Notes: generated by a model not told the origin, from the letters alone. A DNA stretch of 64,000 nt from Pseudochrobactrum saccharolyticum (GCF_008801715.1 NZ_VZPG01000001.1:1302001-1366000), one strand, 5' to 3'; positions 27,248 through 35,669 are shown, numbered from the stretch's first letter. A program made the numbers and translations.

Positions 27248-28216
27248 TTATTCTTTGATGACTTTGCTTGCGCGGTCGACCACAGCCTGCGGGATTTCAA
27301 TACCCATTTTCTTTGCTGCAACCAGATTGACAACCAGATCTGTACCGGCGGCAACTTTCACCGGAATATCACCAGGCTTTTCGCCCTTCAGAATACGGAC
27401 AACAACTTCACCGGTCTGCTTGCCAACATCATAATAGTTGAAACCGAGAGCGATGAAAGCACCGCGGCTGACGGAATCTGTATCGGCAGTCATCAGAGGA
27501 ATCTTGGCTTCTTCCGCAACACTGACCGCACCTTCAAGGGCAGAAATAATAGTGTTGTCAGTCGGGATATAAATCAGGTCTGCTTTACCGATCAAAGCGC
27601 GGGCTGCGCCCTGAACTTCAGCCGATTTGGTTGCAGCTGATTCAACCACTTCCAGACCACCTTCTTTGGCCGCAACTTTCAGGCCTTCGAGAAGCGAAAT
27701 CGAATTGGCCTCACCGGAATTATAAAGGAAGCCGATGGTCTTTACATTCGGAGCTACTTCTTTGATCAGTTTGATGTGATCAGCAACCGGTGAAAGATCG
27801 GACAGACCGGTGACATTGCCGCCAGGCTTTTCCATGCTTTTAACAAGCTGTGCGCCAACCGGATCAGACACGGCAGTAAACACAACCGGAATATCACGGG
27901 TGCCGGAAACCACGGCCTGCGCAGATGGTGTGGAGATCGGTACAATTACATCCGGTGCTTCACCGATGAACTGACGGGCGATCTGTGCTGCTGTTGCAGG
28001 ATTGCCCTGAGCAGACTGATAGGTGAATTTCAGATTTTCACCTTCTTTAAAACCGGCTGCGGCCAGTGCATCTTTTACACCGTCGCGGGCAGCATCAAGA
28101 GCCGGATGTTCAACAATTGCTGTGACAGCAACACTGACATCTTTGGCATTTGCCGGTGCAGCAATCATTGTTGTGGCCATAGCTGTCGACAGCAAAGCCA
28201 GGAAAAGTGTACGCAT
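27248..28216 (-). CDS. ABC transporter substrate-binding protein (ABC_sub_bind family)
   Basis: A 322-residue periplasmic binding protein. The start MRTLFLALL at 28216 has GAGGGAGA upstream and begins a signal peptide cleaved after about residue 25 (APANA). The mature protein has the family segments VTAIVEHPALDAARDGVKDAL, PVVFTAVSDPVGAQLV, GNVTGLSDLSP and TIGFLYNSGEANS. This family includes the streptococcal tryptophan-binding protein TrpX, but the ligand here is not known. It is upstream of the permease and ATPase genes on the same strand. Confidence 0.92.
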   Translation of the reverse strand: MRTLFLALLSTAMATTMIAAPANAKDVSVAVTAIVEHPALDAARDGVKDALAAAGFKEGENLKFTYQSAQGNPATAAQIARQFIGEAPDVIVPISTPSAQAVVSGTRDIPVVFTAVSDPVGAQLVKSMEKPGGNVTGLSDLSPVADHIKLIKEVAPNVKTIGFLYNSGEANSISLLEGLKVAAKEGGLEVVESAATKSAEVQGAARALIGKADLIYIPTDNTIISALEGAVSVAEEAKIPLMTADTDSVSRGAFIALGFNYYDVGKQTGEVVVRILKGEKPGDIPVKVAAGTDLVVNLVAAKKMGIEIPQAVVDRASKVIKE

Positions 28217-28357
28217 GAAAATCTCCCTCTGTTCCGCGTCCCGATCAAAACGAATAATCAGTTCTCGGAGAGAGGTCAACGCGCATCATATGGGATAGTC
28301 AAGAGGCGGACACTTTAGCGCTATTCTTACCGGCAGGCGTGGCGGTAAAAGCATAGT

Positions 28358-28373
28358 TGTTTCACGTGAATCA
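28358..28373. promoter_or_regulatory. parS: parS-like site (reverse complement of the 19481 variant)
   Basis: TGTTTCACGTGAATCA; its complement is exactly TGATTCACGTGAAACA, the variant seen at 19481. It contains a GAATC (GANTC) target. It lies between the binding-protein gene and the flavoprotein gene, 4.3 kb past parB. Confidence 0.7.
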
Positions 28374-28437
28374 TCGTGGTTAGCAAAAACTTAACGACAT
28401 TTTTTATGATTTACAGGTTTCACGAAATCAAAATCCG

Positions 28438-29565
28438 TTATGCATATTGTTTATGCAGCTCAAGATATTCGCTCAGTTCTTTAGCTGCTGCAGCGCCTGC
28501 GCGATTGGCTCCGATGGTTGATGCCGATGGTCCATACCCAACCAGATGAATGCGCGGATCTTTGACAACTTCAGTAGCCAGTCTGCCGCCCATGATAATA
28601 CCGCCATTGGCTTCGCGGATTTGTAATGGCGCTAGATGATCGAGGGAGCTGCGGAAGCCGGTACACCATAAGATGACATCGGCACGTTGTTCTGTGCCGT
28701 CTGCCCAACGGATACCTGTTTCTGTTATCTCGTTGAACATTGGCAGGCGGTTTAATGCACCACGTTCACGGGCAGCATGCAAAGCAGGGGTGAGGGGAAT
28801 ACCGGTTACAGAAACAACAGAGCCGGGTATCAAACCGCGGCGGACACGATCTTCGACAATAGCCACAGCTGCGCGGCCATCTTCTTCTGTAAATGGTGTT
28901 TCACGAAATTGCGGTTCGCTGCGGGTTACCCATGTTGTTGTGGTGACCTGTGAAATTTCATCAAGCAGCTGCAGAGCGGAAATACCACCGCCGACAATGA
29001 CAACATGTTTACCGATGAATGCTTCAGCTGTCTGATAATCGCGGGTATGAAGCTGCTGTCCTTTGAAAAGTTCAGCACCGGTATAATGCGGTATGACCGG
29101 TGTCTCCCATGTGCCGGTGGCATTGATTAATCCGCGGGCAGTGAAAGTTTCCCTATCGGTTTCAATACGAAAACGCTCATTGCGCTCACAAACAACATTG
29201 ACGCTCACCGGTCTGTAAACCGGCAAATGAAACTTCTTTTCATAGGCCGCATAATATCGGGGAACAGCAATGGATGCTTTGACCTCTGATACTTCGGGCT
29301 CCAGAACATCTGCGAAAGACATACCCGGAAGGTCATGAATCCGGTTTACTGTGCTGAGTGTGAGGGAAGGCCAGCGATATTGCCATGCGCCGCCGGCATC
29401 GGGCGATTTATCGAGAATGATAAAATTGCGGCCTGCTTTCAGACCCAGTTTTTGCAGATGATAAGCAGATGATAAACCGGCCTGTCCGGCACCAATAATC
29501 AGAATATCGGTTTTAAAGGCCATATGCAGTGCCGGTTTTGTTACAGTCTCTTGATTATCACTCAT
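28438..29565 (-). CDS. FAD-dependent oxidoreductase (flavin monooxygenase-like)
   Basis: A 375-residue two-dinucleotide-fold flavoprotein. FAD-binding GAGQAGLSSAYHLQKLG lies near residue 25, the NADPH-binding VIVGGGISALQLLDEI in the middle, and INATGTWETP and ILWCTGFRSSLDHLAPL in the monooxygenase/Trk-type pattern. Substrate is unknown. It stands alone between the transporter genes and a tRNA gene. A start 14 codons further in (Met15) is possible, since no good ribosome site precedes 29565. Confidence 0.8.
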   Translation of the reverse strand: MSDNQETVTKPALHMAFKTDILIIGAGQAGLSSAYHLQKLGLKAGRNFIILDKSPDAGGAWQYRWPSLTLSTVNRIHDLPGMSFADVLEPEVSEVKASIAVPRYYAAYEKKFHLPVYRPVSVNVVCERNERFRIETDRETFTARGLINATGTWETPVIPHYTGAELFKGQQLHTRDYQTAEAFIGKHVVIVGGGISALQLLDEISQVTTTTWVTRSEPQFRETPFTEEDGRAAVAIVEDRVRRGLIPGSVVSVTGIPLTPALHAARERGALNRLPMFNEITETGIRWADGTEQRADVILWCTGFRSSLDHLAPLQIREANGGIIMGGRLATEVVKDPRIHLVGYGPSASTIGANRAGAAAAKELSEYLELHKQYA

Positions 29566-29650
29566 GGCCAGAATCCGCTTTATCGAACAACTAAACCTTA
29601 CTTAGGTTTTTGTTCCGTTCATACAAGCGGTTGGTAGGGGAAGAGAGAAG

Positions 29651-29727
29651 TGGTGATCCCGACTGGATTCGAACCAGTGGCCTACAGATTAGGAATCTGT
29701 CGCTCTATCCTACTGAGCTACGGGACC
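29651..29727 (-). tRNA. tRNA-Arg (anticodon CCT)
   Basis: A complete cloverleaf is readable on the minus strand: acceptor GGTCCCG/CGGGATC, D arm GCTCAGTAGGATAGAGC, anticodon stem ACAGA/TCTGT with loop TTCCTAA (anticodon CCT), T arm ACTGG-TTCGAAT-CCAGT, and an encoded CCA end. It reads AGG codons. Confidence 0.97.
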
Positions 29728-29742
29728 GGATAGTATGGTGCA

Positions 29743-29771
29743 CACATACTGATTTTTTGACCGTAAGCCAA
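29743..29771 (-). promoter_or_regulatory. Possible promoter of tRNA-Arg
   Basis: Read leftward: TTGGCT, 17-base spacer, TATGTG, ending 15 bases before the tRNA gene. Spacing is ideal and the boxes are moderately good. Inferred from sequence only. Confidence 0.4.
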
Positions 29772-29814
29772 GGGCAGGCAGGGCAGAAAATACCGGAATA
29801 GTCTGATGAGAAAT

Positions 29815-29848
29815 AAAAAAGCGAAGAGGGGATTATGCCTCTTCGCTG
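29815..29848 (-). terminator. Terminator after M20 amidohydrolase gene
   Basis: Stem GCGAAGAGG (29821-29829) with CCTCTTCGC (29838-29846); leftward it is followed by TTTTTTATTT. Confidence 0.9.
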
Positions 29849-29879
29849 AACAGAAACCTGTTTAATTTGCAGTCTGAGA

Positions 29880-31076
29880 TCAGGCTGCGATTTTCTCAGC
29901 CGGCGCTAGCTGCGCGTCTTTGAGACGATATTGTGCAAGCTCAACCCAATAGCTCATGCCATAGGGCAGGGCATCATCATTAAAGTCATAGGCCGGATGA
30001 TGCAGGTTTGCGCTCTCGCCATTGCCGAGGAAAATATAGCAACCCGGACGCGCTTCGAGCATATAGGAGAAATCTTCGCCACCCATCATCGGTTCAACTT
30101 CACGGGTGATCGGGCCATTGATGCTGACCTTGTCAGCAACATTGGCGGCGATTTCTGTCTGGCCGGAATGGTTGAATGTCACCGGATAGTTGTTTTTAAA
30201 ATCAAGATCGATCTTGATATTGTTGAGCAGACCAAAGGCTTCACAATGGGCACGCATACGCTGTTCGGCAAAAGCACGATTGTGCTTTGTGAGGCTGCGT
30301 ACTGTGCCCGCGAGCACGGCTTTTTCCGGAATAATATTATAAGCTTCACCGGCATTAAATTTGGTCACTGAGATTACCAATGAATCCAGCGGGTTTGATC
30401 CACGTGAAACAATGCTCTGTAATGCGGTGACCAGTTGGGAGCCGATAACGATCGGATCAATATTGCGATGCGGCTGTGCGGCATGGCCGCCTTTGCCGTT
30501 GATGGTGATGGTAAATTCATCAGTCGCGGCCATGATCGGGCCTTTGCAAACGGCCAGTTCACCGACAGGAATGCCCGGCATATTATGCATGCCGTAAACT
30601 TCAACAATATTGAAGCGCTCCATCATACCGTCTTTGACCATAGCCAGACCACCGGCACCGCCTTCTTCGGCAGGCTGGAAAATGACGATGACTTCGCCGT
30701 AGAAATCACGGGTCTCGCAGAGAATTTTTGCAGCACCGAGCAGCATGGAGGTGTGGCCGTCATGGCCGCAGGAATGTGCCTTGCCCGGATTTTGCGAAAC
30801 CCATTCCGGTGTGCCGGTTTCAGTCAGCGGTAATGCATCCATATCCGCACGCAGACCGATTGCCTGACCTGCACCTTTTTTGCCTTTAATGACGCCGACA
30901 ACACCGGTGCGTCCGATACCGGTCACAACTTCATCACAGCCGAATTCACGCAGTTTTTGTTCTACAAATGCCGCAGTTTCATGCACGTCATAGAGTAATT
31001 CCGGTTTGCTGTGTAAATGTCTGCGCCACAGGCTGACTTCCTGTTTTAATTGTGCGGCGCGATCTAAAAGCGGCAT
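29880..31076 (-). CDS. M20 family amidohydrolase (hippurate hydrolase-like)
   Basis: A 398-residue metallopeptidase-fold amidohydrolase. The start MPLLDRAAQLKQEV at 31076 has GGAGAACAGAA upstream. RRHLHSKPELLYDVHETAAFV, ADMDALPLTE, HSCGHDGHTSMLLGAAKIL, FQPAEEGGAGG and MMGGEDFSYMLEARPG carry the metal ligands of the IAA-amino-acid/hippurate hydrolase branch. The true substrate is unknown; several such paralogues occur in Hyphomicrobiales. A parS-like sequence lies inside the gene at 30396. Confidence 0.92.
   Translation of the reverse strand: MPLLDRAAQLKQEVSLWRRHLHSKPELLYDVHETAAFVEQKLREFGCDEVVTGIGRTGVVGVIKGKKGAGQAIGLRADMDALPLTETGTPEWVSQNPGKAHSCGHDGHTSMLLGAAKILCETRDFYGEVIVIFQPAEEGGAGGLAMVKDGMMERFNIVEVYGMHNMPGIPVGELAVCKGPIMAATDEFTITINGKGGHAAQPHRNIDPIVIGSQLVTALQSIVSRGSNPLDSLVISVTKFNAGEAYNIIPEKAVLAGTVRSLTKHNRAFAEQRMRAHCEAFGLLNNIKIDLDFKNNYPVTFNHSGQTEIAANVADKVSINGPITREVEPMMGGEDFSYMLEARPGCYIFLGNGESANLHHPAYDFNDDALPYGMSYWVELAQYRLKDAQLAPAEKIAA
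30396..30411. promoter_or_regulatory. Weak parS-like site inside the M20 amidohydrolase gene
   Basis: TGATCCACGTGAAACA differs from consensus at positions 3 (A) and 5 (C). Position 3 carries the same substitution as the other variant sites. It could be a chance match in coding sequence. Confidence 0.45.
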
Positions 31077-31465
31077 TTCTGTTCTCCGAACCTGTGTGCC
31101 TCTCCTCCGAGGCATTATGAGCGAGGCGGTATGTGGACTGCATAAAACTGAAATCACTCGTCACAGTAATGATGCAATAAAATTATACACACTATGAGCG
31201 GGTGTGGGTAAAACACAACGCTCTCAGATAACATAGTGTGTTTTATAAAATTTCGCCAATCGGTCTTTGCCTTTTATACGGTGTCTGAGGTAGAAAAGTT
31301 TACTTAAGAAAAATGTGCAGGCATTTTTTCTGATGACCGGATTTTTGCCGCTTTATACCGCTTGAAGACCTGACGAAACAAATGCAGGTTCTGATCTGCG
31401 GTGAAGCAGGATATAGTTCCGGATATCTGAATACCGAATATTACGCCTTGAAAGGTGGTCATCCC
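31077..31465. other. Divergent promoter region of the amidohydrolase and carboxypeptidase genes
   Basis: 389 bases without a supported gene. It contains a nested palindrome: CACACTATG (31188-31196) with CATAGTGTG (31232-31240), inside which GAGCG/CGCTC also pair. A DnaA-box-like TTACCCACA (complement of 31203-31211) lies in the loop. A regulator site is plausible; no promoter boxes are assigned. Confidence 0.55.
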
Positions 31466-32584
31466 ATGATCCCGAATATTTTAAAACAATCTGTTCTGGC
31501 AATGACTGTCTCATGCCTTGCAATTTCGCAGGCTGTTTCAGTGGCGCAAGCCAATCCTTATATGGCTGTTGATGTGTCGACCGGTAAGGTACTGGCGCAT
31601 AATGATGCTTTTAAGCGCTGGTATCCGGCATCGCTGACCAAAATGATGTCAGCCTATGTGGTGTTCCGCGCTTTGCGCTCCGGTCAGAAAACACTAGAAT
31701 CGCCGGTGCGTATGTCTGTTGCAGCGACAAAAGAACCGCCGAGCAAAATGGGCTATAAGGCCGGTTCGGTGATGACACTGGACAGTGCTTTGAAAATCAT
31801 GATGGTGAAATCCGCCAATGACGTGTCCGTTGCAGTGGCTGAATCCGTTGGCGGCAGTAAAGCCGGATTTGCAAAAATGATGAATGCCGAAGCAAGACGC
31901 ATTGGCATGTTCGGTTCAAACTTTACCAATCCGCATGGTCTGCCTGATCCGAACAATTATTCGACTGCGCGCGATATGGCCTTGCTTGCTGCGCAGCTGC
32001 GTCGTGAATTTCCTGAATATGCCCATTACTTTAATACGGAAGCGATTGATCCGGGTGAGGGCAAAAAAGTTCAGGCCAATTACAATATTCTGCTCGGCCG
32101 GTTTAATGGCGCTGACGGTATGAAAACCGGCTTCATTTGCGCTTCCGGATTTAACCTCGCCGGCTCTGCAACCCGAAACGGCCGTACAATTGTTGCTGTT
32201 GTGCTGGGTGCTGCCAAACAGGAAGACCGTGCCGTGCAGGCTGCGGAATTGCTGCAAAATGGTTTTGCTACCCGTGGCGGCGGCGGTGCAACGCTTGCCA
32301 GCCTTGTGCCTTATGGCAGCAATAATAATCAGGCCACAGATTTGCGAGCGCAGATTTGCAGCCAGCAGGCTATGTCTGACCGCTGGGACGGTCGTGATGT
32401 GGAAGGCCGTTTGAAAATCAATTCGCCTTATATTACGGCGATGACCCGTGAACCGGTTGCGGTTCCTGTCGGACTGGTTGCCAAAGCACCGGAAGTGCAG
32501 GCCGGCGGCGTGCTGCATATTTCACAAGTGCCGATTCCACTACAGCGTCCTATGCGCGGTAATCTGACAACAGCAGTGAATTAA
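31466..32584 (+). CDS. D-alanyl-D-alanine carboxypeptidase (penicillin-binding protein 5/6 family)
   Basis: A 372-residue exported serine D,D-carboxypeptidase that trims peptidoglycan pentapeptides. The start MIPNILKQ at 31466 has AAAGGTGG upstream and opens a signal peptide ending near AQA-NPYMAVDV. The catalytic motifs are SLTK, SAN and KTG (GMKTGFICASG). After about residue 260 comes a C-terminal region without a clear PBP5 beta domain. The stop is followed after one base by the CobW gene, so the two are co-transcribed. Confidence 0.93.
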   Translation: MIPNILKQSVLAMTVSCLAISQAVSVAQANPYMAVDVSTGKVLAHNDAFKRWYPASLTKMMSAYVVFRALRSGQKTLESPVRMSVAATKEPPSKMGYKAGSVMTLDSALKIMMVKSANDVSVAVAESVGGSKAGFAKMMNAEARRIGMFGSNFTNPHGLPDPNNYSTARDMALLAAQLRREFPEYAHYFNTEAIDPGEGKKVQANYNILLGRFNGADGMKTGFICASGFNLAGSATRNGRTIVAVVLGAAKQEDRAVQAAELLQNGFATRGGGGATLASLVPYGSNNNQATDLRAQICSQQAMSDRWDGRDVEGRLKINSPYITAMTREPVAVPVGLVAKAPEVQAGGVLHISQVPIPLQRPMRGNLTTAVN

Positions 32585-32585
32585 C

Positions 32586-33752
32586 ATGTCCTTCAAACCG
32601 ATCAGCGTTTCTGTGCTCACAGGTTTTCTGGGAGCAGGAAAAACCACATTGCTCAACCGGCTGCTGAAAGATCCTGCCTTGCAGGATACGGCGGTTATCA
32701 TCAATGAATTTGGTGATGTCAGTATAGATCATCTGCTTGTTGAGCAGACGGCTGACGGGGTTATCCAGCTTGCTGATGGTTGCCTGTGCTGCACCGTTCG
32801 CGGTGAGCTGGTGGACACACTGGCGGATCTGATTGAGCGGGTGCAGATGGGCAAGATCAATGCCTTGCAGCGCATTGTGATCGAGACAACCGGTCTGGCT
32901 GATCCGGTGCCTGTATTGCAGGCGCTGATGGGGCATCCGGTTTTAATGCAGGTTCTGAAACTGGATGGTGTGATTACAGCAGTTGACGCTGTGAATGGTA
33001 TGGCGACATTGGATGCCCATATTGAGGCGGTGAAACAGGTAGCAGTTGCCGACCGGATTGTTCTGACCAAATCTGATCTTGCCGATACAGCACAGCTTGC
33101 AGCTTTAAAGACGCGGATCAGAAACCTTAATCCGGCAGCCGAAATCTATGACAATGTTGCAGACGATATCGGTTATGCAGCTTTGTTTGATTGCGGCCTG
33201 TACAATCCGGCAGGCAAGACACCGGACGTGCAGAACTGGCTGAAAGCAAACAGTTATGACGACCATCATGACCATCACGACCACGTTTGTGAAATACATG
33301 GTACAGGCTGTTCCGGCCATCATCACGGTGAGCATGGACATCATCATCACCACCATCACGATGAGACAATCCGTTCATTCTCGCTGAAACATGATGCGCC
33401 GGTACCTTTTGCAGCCATTGAAATGTTTCTGGATTTGCTGCGCTCTACCCACGGCGACAAATTACTGCGCATGAAAGGGATTATCGCTGTTGCTGAAGAT
33501 GCTGAACGACCGCTGGTTATCCATGGTGTGCAGCAGATTTTGCATCCGCCTGTGCGCCTGAAAAGCTGGCCGCAGGAATTACAGGACAGCAAATATCAGA
33601 CACGTCTGGTTCTGATTACCAAAGATCTGGATGAGACCTATATACGTGATCTGTTTGATGCGTTTTTAGGCAAGCCGCGTATTGATCAGGCTGATGCACA
33701 GGCGCTGACTGATAATCCGCTGGCAATTCCCGGTTTTTCCATGAAGGGCTAA
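32586..33752 (+). CDS. CobW/G3E family GTPase metallochaperone
   Basis: A 388-residue GTPase. G1 is GFLGAGKTTLLNRLL near the N-terminus, the metal-binding GCLCCT motif follows, then ETTGLADP and TKSDL. A histidine-rich linker at about residues 222-258 (HHDHHDH..., then HHHHHHH) precedes the CobW C-terminal domain. Such proteins deliver zinc or cobalt to client proteins. No corrin operon adjoins, so a zinc role is as likely as a cobalt one. It follows the carboxypeptidase gene by one base. Confidence 0.92.
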   Translation: MSFKPISVSVLTGFLGAGKTTLLNRLLKDPALQDTAVIINEFGDVSIDHLLVEQTADGVIQLADGCLCCTVRGELVDTLADLIERVQMGKINALQRIVIETTGLADPVPVLQALMGHPVLMQVLKLDGVITAVDAVNGMATLDAHIEAVKQVAVADRIVLTKSDLADTAQLAALKTRIRNLNPAAEIYDNVADDIGYAALFDCGLYNPAGKTPDVQNWLKANSYDDHHDHHDHVCEIHGTGCSGHHHGEHGHHHHHHHDETIRSFSLKHDAPVPFAAIEMFLDLLRSTHGDKLLRMKGIIAVAEDAERPLVIHGVQQILHPPVRLKSWPQELQDSKYQTRLVLITKDLDETYIRDLFDAFLGKPRIDQADAQALTDNPLAIPGFSMKG

Positions 33753-33757
33753 AAGTC

Positions 33758-33866
33758 TTAGAGCGGTTTACGTCCAGATTGGATCATAGTGCTCACTCTA
33801 GATTCTTTATTTGGTCGCATTATCACGGGCGTCAAGTTGATCCAACTTGACTGTGAAATGCTCTAG
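33758..33866. repeat. RIME-like repeat, module B
   Basis: A copy nearly identical to 3559-3664 (TTTACGTCCAGATT..., GATTCTTTATTT.GTCGCATT, TCAAGTTGATCCAACTTGA, GTGAAATGCTCTAG). It fills the gap between the convergent cobW-like and tusA-like genes and supplies the latter's TAG stop. Confidence 0.9.
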
Positions 33867-34096
33867 CCCTTTTGTATCAGAAAATGAAAAACCCGACCCT
33901 CATTCTGCTGTTCCAGCAGAATATGCCCTTCTGACTGGCAGAAATGGGCAATATCAAGCGGGGAAAGCGGATCAGTGGTTTCAATCCTGATCCGGTCACC
34001 GGCAGACAGGTCTTGTAATTTTTTACGGGTTTTCAAAACAGGTAAGGGGCATTGCAGCCCCTTAAAATCATAAAAAACTTCAGCTTCAGCGGTCAT
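33863..34096 (-). CDS. TusA/SirA-like sulfur-carrier protein
   Basis: A 77-residue protein with the hallmark CPLP motif at residues 16-19 (DFKGLQCPLPVLKTRKKL). In TusA the cysteine carries persulfide sulfur for tRNA thiolation and other pathways. The DPLSPLDIAHFCQSEGH segment fits the family. Its start lies one base after the stop of the preceding L,D-transpeptidase gene region, in the same direction, and its stop codon is formed by the adjacent repeat. Confidence 0.88.
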   Translation of the reverse strand: MTAEAEVFYDFKGLQCPLPVLKTRKKLQDLSAGDRIRIETTDPLSPLDIAHFCQSEGHILLEQQNEGRVFHFLIQKG

Positions 34097-34097
34097 T

Positions 34098-35327
34098 TTA
34101 TTGGCCGGTCAGCCGGTTCCAGAGAGATTTCTTCTCAGCTGTTACCGCCGGCATATCCGGTGTTACCTGAGGGGCAACAACGGCTGCTGCTGCCGGATTA
34201 TTGTTCGGCACAGGAACAGAAGCGGTTGCGTTCTGATCCAGAACAGGCTGGGTTGCCGGTACATTAGCTGCAACCGAGGTTGCAGCAGGTGCTGTTACAG
34301 GTGTCTGAGCGATCGCTGTCGGTGCTGCAGTATCCGGTGCGCCTGGTGTCTCGGAAGAGGCAGGGCTTAAAGATGGCGGCGTGCGGGATACTTTCTCACC
34401 ACGTGCGCGACGTGCACTCCAGTCAGATACCAGTTTTGCTTCCTGAACGCCCATGATTGAAGGCGCAGGCTGTTTTTTCGATGATTTATTCAGCGCGCTC
34501 GAAAAAGCTGCATCATAGGTTTTCTGGTAGCTGGAATAAGCAGACTGGATTGAATCCGGCTGCGACATTGGCGGACAGGCGGCAGAAGCCGAAAGTCCCT
34601 GCTGTCCCGGGAAATTCTGATTAAAGACGTAACGCTTGCCGCAAACATCGACTTTCGGCGGTACTTTTGTAATTTCGAACTGGTCATAGCCTTCCTTAAG
34701 CATGGTCCAGAACTGATAATTCGGATCATTCTTATAGCGCGCCATATTGGCGGCTGTCATACGGAACGGATAGGCCTGAACCTGAAAATCGCGTTGACCG
34801 CCCTTAAAGGCATCGCGTCCGAAAGCATAAATTTCGGACATGCTTTCGTCAGTCATGGAATAGCAACCGGCAGAAGAACAGGCACCATGCACCATCAGAT
34901 GCTGACCAGTACGGCCATTGGCACGGTCATAGGCATTCGGAAAGCCGAGATTGAACGACAGGTAATATTGGGAGTTCGGGTTCATCTGCGCAGCAGAAAC
35001 CGAATAGAAACCTTCCGGTGCCTGACGGTCACCCTCTACATATTTAGGACCGAGCTTGCCTGACCATTTGCAGATCTCATAGGACGCAACCATGTCATAG
35101 CGGCCGTTGGTTTTCTGTTTCCAGACTTCCAGAACGCCTTCTTCCTTGAAGATACGCGCCATAACCGGCGATGTCTTGTTCATGCCCTTGGCTTTGATTT
35201 TAGCCAGAACTTTGGAAGGCAGCTCACGCTCTGCTTTGGCGCCGACACCATCAAAGACTGAACCCTGACAACCGGCAAGTGCTACGGTTGCGATCAGTGA
35301 AGCAAAAATTGCAGTTCTGAGTTTCAT
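34098..35327 (-). CDS. Lipoprotein L,D-transpeptidase (YkuD/YafK type)
   Basis: A 409-residue envelope protein. The start MKLRTAIF at 35327 opens a lipoprotein signal with lipobox LAGC at residues 17-20. The catalytic YkuD motif is HGACSSAGCYSM, with the nucleophile cysteine after SAG. The last 120 residues are Pro/Ala/Thr-rich, probably a flexible wall-spanning linker, ending KKSLWNRLTGQ. Family members form 3-3 cross-links or attach proteins to peptidoglycan. It precedes the tusA-like gene closely. Confidence 0.88.
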   Translation of the reverse strand: MKLRTAIFASLIATVALAGCQGSVFDGVGAKAERELPSKVLAKIKAKGMNKTSPVMARIFKEEGVLEVWKQKTNGRYDMVASYEICKWSGKLGPKYVEGDRQAPEGFYSVSAAQMNPNSQYYLSFNLGFPNAYDRANGRTGQHLMVHGACSSAGCYSMTDESMSEIYAFGRDAFKGGQRDFQVQAYPFRMTAANMARYKNDPNYQFWTMLKEGYDQFEITKVPPKVDVCGKRYVFNQNFPGQQGLSASAACPPMSQPDSIQSAYSSYQKTYDAAFSSALNKSSKKQPAPSIMGVQEAKLVSDWSARRARGEKVSRTPPSLSPASSETPGAPDTAAPTAIAQTPVTAPAATSVAANVPATQPVLDQNATASVPVPNNNPAAAAVVAPQVTPDMPAVTAEKKSLWNRLTGQ

Positions 35328-35503
35328 GAGTGTCACCGGCAATATTAGGCAAGAGTTGGAACAAAATATCCTGAAATAGCAAAAAGGCAAATTTTCAGCC
35401 GCGATCAGTTTGTCCCGTAGTATCGGTCAGTATGATTGATAAAGTGTTATTAACTTAGCATCGGGCAATATTTACAGCAAATGACCCGTATTGACCATAT
35501 GTC

Positions 35504-35609
35504 TTAGAGCAGTTCCTGTGACGGCTGAATTGCCGGAAATGCTCTCTCTTTTTGTTAAGCACATTGTCCAACGTAAAACGGCTTAGCACTTTTGCCGGAA
35601 ATGCTCTTA
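35504..35609. repeat. RIME-like repeat, divergent module
   Basis: Bounded by TAGAGC and GCTCTTA, with GCCGGAAATGCTCT repeated directly at 35531-35544 and 35594-35607. It shares the AGAGC/GCTCT ends with the other repeats but has a different interior. Confidence 0.75.
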
Positions 35610-35648
35610 AAACATAAAGGCCGCGCTGGTTGCGCGGCCTTTATGTGG
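35610..35648 (-). terminator. Terminator after accA
   Basis: A 15-bp stem ACATAAAGGCCGCGC (35612-35626) with GCGCGGCCTTTATGT (35632-35646); leftward it runs into TTTTAAG. The stem is unusually long. Confidence 0.8.
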
Positions 35649-35669
35649 AACAAGTGGTTGAAATCGCAA

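Larger units (their letters stand above)
35328..35669. other. Intergenic region before accA end (repeat and terminator)
   Basis: 342 bases with no gene. The left part is the upstream region of the L,D-transpeptidase gene. The right part holds a RIME-like repeat at 35504 and the accA terminator at 35610. Confidence 0.7.

Noticed and set aside
27212-27640. A rightward open frame across the end of the binding-protein gene
   Set aside because: Begins in the repeat and runs antisense to a conserved gene.
33288-33362. The His-rich run of the CobW protein as an artificial tag or cloning artefact
   Set aside because: His codons are mixed and interspersed with Asp, Gly and Glu within a full-length natural family member that commonly has such a linker.
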